Position numbers and translations under genes: made by a program. From positions 1 to 64,000 of the IMG/VR virus record IMGVR_UViG_3300017593_000751: a stretch of 64,000 nt of DNA, one strand, 5' to 3'. Below, one piece after another: positions 7,337-14,510 of this stretch. Positions within the stretch are counted from its first letter, which is position 1, and the number at the start of each line of letters is the position of its first letter. The DNA comes from a virus. A model generated the notes under the pieces. It did no database searches. It worked only from the letters and a program-made list of their open reading frames with translations, and was not told the origin of the DNA.

Positions 7337-9283
7337 CTATCCTCCCACCAAGGCCGAAACCACGCCACTGGCCGAACTGCTGCCAGCAAAGGCGTACACC
7401 ACGGCGTCGGCAAAGTCGGGACTGTGGCCCATGCGCTTGATAATCTCTTTCTTGCTTTCCACCTGAATTGTTCTATCGCTGGCCGTTACGGAATAGCGGA
7501 TATCGCCCAGCTCGTTGATAAGCTCGTCCAAGTCGGGCAGTTGTATCATGCCCCTCTCCAACAAAGACCTTAGCTCCCAATACCATTGTGCTCTCTTGTT
7601 CAAGAACCCTTCATCGTCCGCCCGCTCACCGCCAATCATAGCCTGAACCGGATAACTAAGATGAGCCAACTGGTCAAACACGCCCTTGCCTATACCCACG
7701 GCGTCTATCTTGATTAGGCTGGGCCTGAACTTGTCCGCCAGGGCGGCTATCTTGGCCGTGGTCAGCATGGTGTCCGGGTCGCCCGGTTCGGCCAGCACCA
7801 CGTCCCCCCGGAAACCTCGCCTACGAACCACAACGGTCTTGTCGGAGCCTCCGGCGGCTATGTCCACGCCGAACTCTACGGGCCGGCCCGGCGGAACCCG
7901 CCGCCTCCTGGCCGCTTCCAGCCAAGGGGCGATATAGATGCAAGTATAGTCCACGGCAGCCGACCAGTCGCCCTCCAGGAACCGCCTAACCCAATCAGGG
8001 TCGTGACTGTGCTCGGCCCGCAGGTCTTCTTCATACTCAGGATGAAGATTAGCTGCATTGTCCCTCACGCTAGAACGGATAAAGATATGATTCGGCAGCT
8101 GCTGGTCCACGAAGGTCGTTTTCACCCAGCCCATAGAAGGGTTGCAAGTGGCCGCCACTCTCGGCGGAGGATATTCCATCTTGCCGGTGGCGGCGTTACG
8201 GCACTTGACTCGCGGGACGCGGGTGCCCAGGAATCGATACAGCTTTTCCGGCACATCTGTAACCTCATCGATATAAACCGCGTTCAGCTCCAAGCTCTTG
8301 ACCACTGAAAACGGGTCGCCGGCCGACGGCGAGCTGGGCCGAAGGCCGCCATAAACGATGCGACTGCCATTTACCAAGTCAATATAGTTTTCTTGCTGAT
8401 TATGAGCTACAACTAGACCGGGAATGCTCAAAACCCATTCGCGGAGGGTCAAGTAAGTGGTCTTTTTGAATGCCGCCAGCTCGTAGCGGAAGATTCCCAC
8501 ACGGTTGCCGTGCCAAGCCAAGCACATGCGGAGGGCGTCGTTGACCAGCCAGGCCGAGTTATGAGTTGGAACCATGGACTCGCCGACCAAGAACAGCCCG
8601 GTCGGATTGTCAACGGTGATGCAACGCATGGGCCGAGGCTCAACCTCTTCGCAGGACCGGATAAAGCTAAACACCCCGTCGGTTCCCGAAGAATTATTGG
8701 CCCCCAGCCGAACCCCTAAAGGGCAAGGGCCGCCGGACGGTTCCTTCTTCCCCAAGACTAAAGGGGCGGCTACGGGGACGGCGTGGTTGGGCAGCCCTTT
8801 ATCTGTTTTCAACGTCCTAGCTATCTCTTCCGTAGTTCGTATTGCCCCCGTCGGCAAGGGAGGCGAACCATAACGTCCGGCCTTTGCTTTAGTTTTTCTC
8901 CTTCTCTTTTCATCACAGCAACAGGTCAAAGCCCTCCGCTCTCTGTAATCAAACGTCCACCACTGATGGTCGGCGCAGGCAAACAAAACCGAGCCGTCAT
9001 CAAACTCCAATCGAAAACTCCGGGGGCGAAGCTCAACAGGATGGGCCTTCAACACACGACAAGGCTTGCCCAACTCGGACAAAACGAGGTCCCCATCCTT
9101 CAAGTCCCCCATCGTAGTCCACCCGGTTGGAGTAGGAACAGGAGTAGCCAAATCTAGCATCTTCCCGCCAGCGACCGCCCCACCATATAAAATATGCTTT
9201 TCCTTGGCTAAGTGCGCGCGGACCTGGTTCGGGAAGGGTGTCCAAGGGATAACGATGCGTTTCTCTTTCGTTGGTTCAATCAA
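7337..9283 (-). CDS. Terminase large subunit with class 3 intein
   Basis: The precursor is 648 residues and would be 447 after splicing, a normal TerL size. The ATPase has the P-loop GGAVAGGK|SAWL (interrupted by the intein) and a Walker B at AVYIDEVTD. The RNase H-like nuclease domain has aspartates in GVDIAAGGSDKT, IKIDAVGIG and SPDFADAVVYA. TerL powers DNA packaging and cuts the concatemer. The only start in range is a TTG at 9283, with GGAGGT about 17 bases upstream, so the exact start is uncertain. The Walker A is only complete after protein splicing. Confidence 0.95.
   Translation of the reverse strand: MIEPTKEKRIVIPWTPFPNQVRAHLAKEKHILYGGAVAGGKMLDLATPVPTPTGWTTMGDLKDGDLVLSELGKPCRVLKAHPVELRPRSFRLEFDDGSVLFACADHQWWTFDYRERRALTCCCDEKRRRKTKAKAGRYGSPPLPTGAIRTTEEIARTLKTDKGLPNHAVPVAAPLVLGKKEPSGGPCPLGVRLGANNSSGTDGVFSFIRSCEEVEPRPMRCITVDNPTGLFLVGESMVPTHNSAWLVNDALRMCLAWHGNRVGIFRYELAAFKKTTYLTLREWVLSIPGLVVAHNQQENYIDLVNGSRIVYGGLRPSSPSAGDPFSVVKSLELNAVYIDEVTDVPEKLYRFLGTRVPRVKCRNAATGKMEYPPPRVAATCNPSMGWVKTTFVDQQLPNHIFIRSSVRDNAANLHPEYEEDLRAEHSHDPDWVRRFLEGDWSAAVDYTCIYIAPWLEAARRRRVPPGRPVEFGVDIAAGGSDKTVVVRRRGFRGDVVLAEPGDPDTMLTTAKIAALADKFRPSLIKIDAVGIGKGVFDQLAHLSYPVQAMIGGERADDEGFLNKRAQWYWELRSLLERGMIQLPDLDELINELGDIRYSVTASDRTIQVESKKEIIKRMGHSPDFADAVVYAFAGSSSASGVVSALVGG
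8558..9160 (-). mobile_element. Class 3 intein in the terminase P-loop
   Basis: Precursor residues 42-242 (201 aa) form the intein. The first residue is Met, not Cys or Ser. It begins MLDLATPVPTPTGWTTMGDL. Block B has ADHQWW, block F has MRCITVDNPTGLFL, and the end is VPTHN followed by Ser. Non-nucleophilic first residue plus the Trp/Cys/Thr set (B:12, F:4, G:5) defines class 3 inteins, which use the block F Cys as first nucleophile. No LAGLIDADG pair is seen; the central part looks like a small or decayed endonuclease region. Confidence 0.88.
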
Positions 9284-9291
9284 CTTAGCCG

Positions 9292-9738
9292 TTATCCAGC
9301 ACCTCCTCCGGCTTCAAGAACCGACAAACCAATAGCCCCAATACAACCAACAAAGGCTAACAACAGATAAAAGAGGAAAAGAACAAGCACCAAGCCGCCA
9401 ACAAAGGCCATTGTATAAGCCACTACACTAAAAAGCTTGGGCAACAGGCCCGGCCACTCGGGATTCTCGCCGCAGTACGGGCACTTCTTGGCCCCCGGCA
9501 AGACCCTCTCTTGACAATGATAACAAGGATACCTGCCTTCACGGTCCAACATATCCTTCGGCCCCCAAGTATAGCCGAAAAGTTTGTGTATCCAAAAATC
9601 GGCCCCGCTTCGCGGATTCCAGCCCCCGGACCTTCTGTACTCGCCCAGCCGCCGTATTTGCTGGGCCTTCTTCGATTGAGAAGGTCTCTGCGGGTTTGGT
9701 GCCGCCTTCGTCGGTTCCTGTCTCATCGGAAGTAACAT
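9292..9738 (-). CDS. Zinc-ribbon membrane protein
   Basis: This 148-residue protein has a basic N-terminus, a CYHC...CPYC zinc ribbon at about 72-90, and one long or two short hydrophobic segments from about 100 (LFSVVAYTMAFVGGLVLVLF and onwards to AIGLSVL). It lies directly upstream of terminase. An AAAGGAGC site precedes the ATG at 9738. The function is unknown; small membrane proteins here could act in lysis. Confidence 0.6.
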   Translation of the reverse strand: MLLPMRQEPTKAAPNPQRPSQSKKAQQIRRLGEYRRSGGWNPRSGADFWIHKLFGYTWGPKDMLDREGRYPCYHCQERVLPGAKKCPYCGENPEWPGLLPKLFSVVAYTMAFVGGLVLVLFLFYLLLAFVGCIGAIGLSVLEAGGGAG

Positions 9739-9755
9739 TTGATTTCAGCTCCTTT

Positions 9756-10172
9756 CTAAACCCATTCCAACCAAACCATCAACTCCTCTACATCATCCCA
9801 AGACAAAACAACCCGCCCTCTTTGCTCCCCCTCCTTGTCTCCCTGAAGAAACTCCAACACCACGCCAGCCTCAGAGGGAGCACGCCCAAACGTCACCTTC
9901 GCCTCTCCGTTACTAAACGACAAAACGTCCCCGCTTGATTCCTTTTCCTGCTCCCGCCACACCTTCGCGGCCACGGCCCTAGCCATAGCTATTGTTATTG
10001 CTTCGCCCAGCTCCCTATGCGAAGCCTCAAAAACTTCGTCAGTCTCCTCATCCCACACGCGACAGAAATGGCCGTCCTCACTACGGCCCGTCTCCCATCT
10101 CTTGAATCGTTGGCGAAGGTCGGCCAAGGCTTCTGCGGCCAACTTGCCCAGCTCTTTAGCTTTCTTGGCCAT
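9756..10172 (-). CDS. Small protein with beta-hairpin/helix module
   Basis: This 138-residue protein has a GAGG site before the ATG. Residues 20-70 read FKRWETGRSEDGHFCRVW...EASHRELGEAITIAMARAV, a hairpin followed by a helix that recurs in other small proteins on both arms (for example at 36516 and 37942). The C-terminus ends VVLSWDDVEELMVWLEWV, a second recurring strand/helix signature. The function is unknown. Confidence 0.6.
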   Translation of the reverse strand: MAKKAKELGKLAAEALADLRQRFKRWETGRSEDGHFCRVWDEETDEVFEASHRELGEAITIAMARAVAAKVWREQEKESSGDVLSFSNGEAKVTFGRAPSEAGVVLEFLQGDKEGEQRGRVVLSWDDVEELMVWLEWV

Positions 10173-10194
10173 TGCTCATCCCTCAAAACAAAAA

Positions 10195-10303
10195 GAGTGT
10201 GGTGGCGCGACCTTTGCGCTCCAACAGTTCCAGCAGTTGTTATTTTCACATCCGTCATAAGCGCCGTTAGGCATTGTCCTGCCTCTCCTGCGCCACCACA
10301 CTC
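10195..10303 (-). ncRNA. Intergenic stem-loop with 14-bp perfect arms
   Basis: GAGTGTGGTGGCGC at 10195-10208 is perfectly complementary to GCGCCACCACACTC at 10290-10303. The 81 bases between contain a further GCGCT/AGCGC pair. The element fills the only sizeable gap between the genes at 10172 and 10310. There is no T-run typical of a terminator. It may be a processed or regulatory RNA structure; the type is uncertain. Confidence 0.4.
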
Positions 10304-10309
10304 CCGTCC

Positions 10310-10570
10310 TCAAAACACACCACGTTCCCTGCCAGTAACATAATTGACCGCCCAAATAGACGCCCGGGGCTTAGGCGGCAACTTGCGGGCCAGCCATTGC
10401 TTGTCAACCTTCTCCACTTCACTGACGGCCCCGGCTAAGGTCCTCGCCCTACCAACAAGCGTCCTGCCGTCCTCCATCTCTACCGTAACGGTGTACCTTC
10501 CGCCGCGGTTGGCAACGGCCCAGTCCTTAACCTTCCCGCTCAGTCGGCTTAGCTTCTCGCTTAGGTTCAT
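10310..10570 (-). CDS. Hypothetical protein
   Basis: This 86-residue protein overlaps the upstream gene by 44 bases and has a GAGGTGGCGG stretch before its ATG. It is basic, with a beta-rich middle (RYTVTVEMEDGRTLVGRARTL) followed by a helix (AGAVSEVEKVDKQWLARKL). The layout resembles the strand/helix small-protein family in this genome. The function is unknown. Confidence 0.55.
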   Translation of the reverse strand: MNLSEKLSRLSGKVKDWAVANRGGRYTVTVEMEDGRTLVGRARTLAGAVSEVEKVDKQWLARKLPPKPRASIWAVNYVTGRERGVF

Positions 10571-10778
10571 CCGCCACCTCGGCCCAAGTGTGATATTCCA
10601 CTTCTACCAAGTTATCTACTGACATCCTCAACACGACTGTATGACTCCGCTCCAAAGCCTCCGGCAATAGCCTGATTGCAGTAGCCCCGCCGTCCTGTCC
10701 TACGATGATAATCTCCCTCGGCCCACCATGGTCATCTAGCTTACAATTTACGACACGAATATTAGAGATTTTAGTCAT
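10527..10778 (-). CDS. Hypothetical protein
   Basis: This 83-residue protein has a clean GGGAGGAAGG site and overlaps the metallopeptidase gene end by four bases. It contains strands (NIRVVNCKLDD, REIIIVGQDGGATAIRLLPEAL) and an acidic/basic tail. The function is unknown; tight coupling suggests co-expression with its neighbours. Confidence 0.55.
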   Translation of the reverse strand: MTKISNIRVVNCKLDDHGGPREIIIVGQDGGATAIRLLPEALERSHTVVLRMSVDNLVEVEYHTWAEVADEPKREAKPTEREG

Positions 10779-11314
10779 CCTTCCTCCCCTTCCTGGTCTT
10801 CCTGGCCCAACAGCTTGGGGGTCTTATCCTTCCGTTTCTGAGCCTCCAAGGCAGCTCTAGCGAACCGCTCCAGTTCATACCGCCACAAGCCGTGTCTGGC
10901 CACCACCTCGGAGAACTCCTCCACGTCGTGCTTGCGGATGCACCAGGCCGGTCTGCCGTCGTCCGTGGTCTCCGGCTCGCCATAATCGTCCAGCTTCACC
11001 GAACAATGACAAAGCTCATGGTCCAACAAAGCCGCCTTTTGCTCACGGGAGAAGTCAGCCTCGTGCCACACCTCATCATTTAGCTCTATCACAAAATCAA
11101 AGCCGTGAAGCTGCTTATCCAACGGGCCGACCTTGCGGGCCTTGGCCAGCTTGAGCAAGCCTTCTCGCGTTGGCCGCCAGCCCCGCCGCCAGGCCAAGAC
11201 TATCTTCGCCTCGGCCAAGTGCGGATGATAAGCCGCCCGCAACTCCTCCAACAGCCCATAAACTTCCCGGCCCTCTTCCGTATCAGGCTGAATCACTTCG
11301 ACGTTTGCACTCAT
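10775..11314 (-). CDS. Putative metallopeptidase (HExxH)
   Basis: This 179-residue protein has LLDHELCHCSV, an HExxH zinc motif, and a downstream conserved KHDVEEFSEVVARHGLW that supplies the likely third ligand or structural residues. This pattern matches the putative phage/plasmid metallopeptidase family. The helix with EGREVYGLLEELRAAYHPHL at the start also fits. AGGAGAGG precedes the ATG. It is the first gene after a TATAAT box. The substrate is unknown. Confidence 0.75.
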   Translation of the reverse strand: MSANVEVIQPDTEEGREVYGLLEELRAAYHPHLAEAKIVLAWRRGWRPTREGLLKLAKARKVGPLDKQLHGFDFVIELNDEVWHEADFSREQKAALLDHELCHCSVKLDDYGEPETTDDGRPAWCIRKHDVEEFSEVVARHGLWRYELERFARAALEAQKRKDKTPKLLGQEDQEGEEG

Positions 11315-11331
11315 TTGCCTCTCCTCGTTAT

Positions 11332-11337
11332 ATTATA
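11332..11337 (-). promoter_or_regulatory. -10 TATAAT box (possible TTGAGT -35)
   Basis: The minus strand reads TATAAT 18 bases after TTGAGT, upstream of the metallopeptidase gene at 11314. This is the only left-block example with a plausible, though weak, -35. Confidence 0.45.
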
Positions 11338-11365
11338 CCGTGTTCCCGCTTCCGAACTCAACTCT

Positions 11366-12250
11366 TCAATTGTCTTGTAGCTTTATTCCCAACCACGGCG
11401 GCTTACCCGTCATACCCCATACCTTCAGCGCCAAGAGGTCGTACATCCATCGACCGGACAGCGAACCGGGCGTCCTACCCGCCCACCACCGTCCTGGGGT
11501 GCCTCCCCACAACACCGCGGCCTCACACAAACGCCGAGCTGTTCCGAGCGCTCCTTCCCACTCTCCGAAGCTTATCCACCTCCCGCGAGAGCCGAACGAA
11601 TAAGGATGAAGGTAGGGCAACAAACAAACATCCCACTTCAACCGATGAGCCTCCACGGCCCAACTCAACAACCTATCGCCCAAGCCCGGGCCATAAAACT
11701 CCCAAGCCAACCAATCAACATGAGACAACAAGACCTCTTCCACCATTCCGTTGGCTTCGTCTATCGTGATACAAGGACTTAGCTTAGTTTCAAAAGTCCA
11801 AGGAGCTATACTGCAAACCCCCGGGCTGACTCCTTCGTCCCTGATAGCATCGCACATGTCGGCCACCAGGACCAACAGCTTGCGGAACTCCTGGGCCGTC
11901 TGGCCGGACTGCTCATTGTCTATAACCGCGACGAAACCGCCTTGCTTCTTGATATTCTTGGCCATCCTGCCGGCCTCTTGCGGCGTTCTCGGCCAGATGG
12001 TATGAACCGTCTCCAACTGGTCGCCGGGATATCTCGGCATGAGCACGGCAGCCCCATGAAGCAACGTAGGTCGGCCGTGCTTGCCGAAGTCGTCCCTGAC
12101 CGCCATAAGCTCCGGCAGACCATATTTCTTCCCGTAACCTTCGGACAACCGCCAGACATCGGCCATATCCACGTCGCCGTCGCCGTCCAAATCGCCGCGG
12201 GAGACTATCCGAAACCCGCAACGCTCTAAAATCTCTTTCTTCCGGCTCAT
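11366..12250 (-). CDS. Dockerin-like calcium-loop protein with a TIM-barrel-like domain
   Basis: This 294-residue protein starts inside the stop of the previous gene (ATGA). Residues 18-33 (RGDLDGDGDVDMADVW) form an EF-hand-like calcium loop of the dockerin type I pattern. The rest is rich in aromatic and acidic residues (VDWLAWEFYGPGLG, GRWISFGEWEGALG) and looks like an alpha/beta barrel of the glycosidase kind, but no family or catalytic pair was identified. A role in adhesion or glycan binding on the virion is possible; this is inference. Confidence 0.6.
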   Translation of the reverse strand: MSRKKEILERCGFRIVSRGDLDGDGDVDMADVWRLSEGYGKKYGLPELMAVRDDFGKHGRPTLLHGAAVLMPRYPGDQLETVHTIWPRTPQEAGRMAKNIKKQGGFVAVIDNEQSGQTAQEFRKLLVLVADMCDAIRDEGVSPGVCSIAPWTFETKLSPCITIDEANGMVEEVLLSHVDWLAWEFYGPGLGDRLLSWAVEAHRLKWDVCLLPYLHPYSFGSRGRWISFGEWEGALGTARRLCEAAVLWGGTPGRWWAGRTPGSLSGRWMYDLLALKVWGMTGKPPWLGIKLQDN

Positions 12251-12831
12251 GCTTCTTGGCCAAGCTCAATCGCAGCTATCGCCCCGTCCAACCAATCCCG
12301 TAGTCTGCGGGCGTCTTGAACACTTAGATATAAACTCTCATCGCCTCCGGTCAGTGGCACCAACTCTATTTCGTCCGACCGCTGGCGGAGAGCAACCTTC
12401 GTAGTGTTTTCGTCTACTATTTCCAAATCGTACATCTGCGACCCTGCCTTCAGGCCCAGACGCTTCGCCAATCCCAAAGCGAACTCAAAGACCTCTCGCG
12501 GAGCAACGAGTTCATAGTCCGTTCTAGTTGACGGCGCTAGGCTGCCCTGCCCGTCCTCCAACCTAAGCAAATAGTCCACCCGCCACCCCACCACGGACTG
12601 CAAGCGAGTCCAAAACATCACGGGGAAGAAGTCCTCCCGACACTCCCCGCGAGCGGTCATCCGGCCTTCCTCTTTGTCCGCCACGCCCAACAGCCACAAC
12701 GTAAACCGCTTCGCCCAATCAAAAGGCATTACGACTTCCCAATCGTTCCCGCTCTCCCCCCCACCAGATGGGATGGAGTACATGGGGGTTGCGGGACTCA
12801 TCGAAGAACCATCTAGCACCAGCGAAGTCAA
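12247..12831 (-). CDS. Small protein with repeated strand/helix signatures
   Basis: The longest reading starts with TTG at 12831, overlapping the upstream TGA, and gives 194 residues. An ATG at 12729 (GGGAAG upstream) gives a shorter form starting MPFDWAKRFTLWLLG. Two copies of the strand/helix signature are visible (PFDWAKRFTLWLLG and LSVQDARRLRDWLDGAI). Similar modules occur in genes at 14130 and 26036. The function is unknown. Confidence 0.5.
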   Translation of the reverse strand: MTSLVLDGSSMSPATPMYSIPSGGGESGNDWEVVMPFDWAKRFTLWLLGVADKEEGRMTARGECREDFFPVMFWTRLQSVVGWRVDYLLRLEDGQGSLAPSTRTDYELVAPREVFEFALGLAKRLGLKAGSQMYDLEIVDENTTKVALRQRSDEIELVPLTGGDESLYLSVQDARRLRDWLDGAIAAIELGQEA

Positions 12832-13256
12832 TCATAGCCGTCTGTAACTCCTCGTAACACCTTGCCCAAGAGCCAACCGAGCTCCTCAGCGGTCTCTTTG
12901 GCAACCGTAACCGTTCGCCCGTCTATCAATTTAGGCGTCTTTGACCACCAATTGGACTGGTCCGACCACAGAGAAAAGGTCGCCACAACGCCGGAACCGC
13001 CGCCCGCCTCAGACCAACGCATCAGAGCGGTTTGTCCTTGCTCGTCCGGCTCGTTTTTGAATATCAAAACGCCCCTCCGCTTCTCCCCTGACAACCAAGC
13101 CGACAACGCGGCCACCTGCCCTGATTGCAATTCTAACCGCAGCCCGCGCCAAGCATGGTGAGAAACGGAGGCGGTCTTATCCGCTCGGCTCAAGTCCCAC
13201 AGAGCGCCTGCAAATTCCATATTGCCTAACACCACTTTGATTCTTGATTCAACCAT
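12828..13256 (-). CDS. Hypothetical protein of the strand/helix family
   Basis: This 142-residue protein has a GGGAGAG site before the ATG at 13256. It is beta-rich (IKVVLGNMEFAGALWDLS, SGVVATFSLWSDQ) with helices near VAALSAWLSGE and ETAEELGWLLGKVL. The pattern is like its neighbours, suggesting divergent paralogues. The function is unknown. Confidence 0.55.
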   Translation of the reverse strand: MVESRIKVVLGNMEFAGALWDLSRADKTASVSHHAWRGLRLELQSGQVAALSAWLSGEKRRGVLIFKNEPDEQGQTALMRWSEAGGGSGVVATFSLWSDQSNWWSKTPKLIDGRTVTVAKETAEELGWLLGKVLRGVTDGYD

Positions 13257-13259
13257 CGC

Positions 13260-13571
13260 TCACTCTCCCTTCGCCCCTTTTGGCAACTTCACCGCCCACG
13301 CAAATACGAGCCGGCCCAGCTTAGCGTACACTTCCACAAACTTGGGCTTCTCAAAAGTCCGAGGCACGTTGCGTTTGGACAGCTGTTCGTCAAGGACGCC
13401 GTTCTCCGCCCACTTCCGCAAGCGTTGTGTGACGTCGATTTGGGCTGCGACGATTGCCGCAGTGCGAGTATTGGCCCGGACCGCTGGCCTCGGCAGGCCC
13501 AAATGCGGGCACCACGCCCTCCAACAATCTTCCTCCTTCCAAACCTCAATGCCCAGACCTGTCCAATTCAT
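13260..13571 (-). CDS. HicB-like small protein
   Basis: In this 103-residue protein the first 50 residues (GIEVWKEEDCWRAWCPHLGLPRPAVRAN, then TRTAAIVAAQIDVTQRL) follow the HicB layout of two strands, a conserved P-x-L-G turn and a helix. No HicA-like toxin gene is adjacent, so an antitoxin role is not supported. It may simply use the same fold as the other small proteins in this genome. Confidence 0.5.
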   Translation of the reverse strand: MNWTGLGIEVWKEEDCWRAWCPHLGLPRPAVRANTRTAAIVAAQIDVTQRLRKWAENGVLDEQLSKRNVPRTFEKPKFVEVYAKLGRLVFAWAVKLPKGAKGE

Positions 13572-13918
13572 CCCTTTGCCTTCACTTCCTTCACTTCCTT
13601 CAATTCCTCAAACAGAGCCCTCACCCTAGCCTGCGCCTCCTTCGGCCAGCGGTCTAGTTGGCCGACAAAATCACGCATTCGTGCGCCAGGCCCGCCAGCC
13701 CAACGCACGAGCAGGTGCCATTGGTCACAACAACAGCAACGGAGTGGCTTGGGCGGGTCTATACCTTGCTCCTCCTCTTCCCACGACAGATAAACATAGA
13801 ACTCGTCGAAAGGGAAGCCCCAATAATCGTGGTCATCATGACAGGACTGACAATGCCGCTCTCGCCCATCCTCATCTATCCACGCCTCCCGCTCAGCATC
13901 CCAATACGGGGCGGTCAT
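13568..13918 (-). CDS. Cysteine-rich putative zinc-binding protein
   Basis: This 116-residue protein has HCQSCHDDH near residue 22 and LRCCCCDQWH near residue 60, together forming a plausible zinc site. The C-terminus is a charged helix ending in KEVKEVKAKG. It overlaps both neighbours by four bases, indicating one transcription unit. The function is unknown. Confidence 0.55.
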   Translation of the reverse strand: MTAPYWDAEREAWIDEDGRERHCQSCHDDHDYWGFPFDEFYVYLSWEEEEQGIDPPKPLRCCCCDQWHLLVRWAGGPGARMRDFVGQLDRWPKEAQARVRALFEELKEVKEVKAKG

Positions 13919-14133
13919 TCACCCTTCCTTTCATCATCTACAACATCAAACCACTGTCTCGCGGCGTGGACGTTCGCCCAAGACAAGTCCGTAAACAACA
14001 AGTCTATCACGTCTCCATAATCATAAATGATTTGCACCTCGACACCATGTTCTCGTTTGCGCAACCGAAGCTTTTTGATTCCGTCAATCAAGTTCAAAGA
14101 GCTAGTTGTGTCCACTCCACCCATTTCATTCAT
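13915..14133 (-). CDS. Hypothetical protein
   Basis: This 72-residue protein has a GAGGAAAATAG site before the ATG. It contains a basic strand (IKKLRLRKREHGVEVQIIYD) and ends with LLFTDLSWANVHAARQWFDVV, the strand/helix signature seen in neighbouring genes. The function is unknown. Confidence 0.5.
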   Translation of the reverse strand: MNEMGGVDTTSSLNLIDGIKKLRLRKREHGVEVQIIYDYGDVIDLLFTDLSWANVHAARQWFDVVDDERKGE

Positions 14134-14510
14134 CTATTTTCCTCTCCGGTCAATAAATCCGCCAAACGCGCCGCCCCCGCCATGCCAAACACAACCGTTT
14201 CCGATTCCTCTACCAAATCCCTTCGGATTGACCTCCGCCACCTTATCGTCCACGGCCTCCAACCATAGGTCACAAACCAATCCTCATAAAATCCTTTTTG
14301 CCACCACACACAAGCCCTACCAGTCTTACTGACCATAACCAACGAGCGCTCATCATTCCAAGCCCTCTCCAAAAGCCACGAGCGCATTCGTTCGGCCCAC
14401 TCAAAGCTTATCTCTATGGCCTCACCGTCCCGCCACAAAGGATGAGACAAGAACCAACCCTTGTCCGTTCTGGTCCAGGAGCCATTGAATATCTCAAACT
14501 GCATCATCAA
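14130..14510 (-). CDS. Strand/helix family protein
   Basis: This 126-residue protein is tryptophan-rich. It contains EIFNGSWTRTDKGWFLSHPL and then ISFEWAERMRSWLLERA, the recurring strand/helix signature, with a second one near VVFGMAGAARLADLLTG. It overlaps the sliding-clamp gene by four bases. The function is unknown. Confidence 0.5.
   Translation of the reverse strand: MMMQFEIFNGSWTRTDKGWFLSHPLWRDGEAIEISFEWAERMRSWLLERAWNDERSLVMVSKTGRACVWWQKGFYEDWFVTYGWRPWTIRWRRSIRRDLVEESETVVFGMAGAARLADLLTGEENR

Noticed and set aside
9995-10258. Leftward 87-codon frame overlapping the stem-loop and the gene at 9756
   Set aside because: It has no ribosome binding site and runs out of frame through a better supported gene.
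13260-13571. Toxin-antitoxin module (HicB-like protein)
   Set aside because: No HicA-like partner is adjacent and the fold is shared by several unrelated small proteins here.
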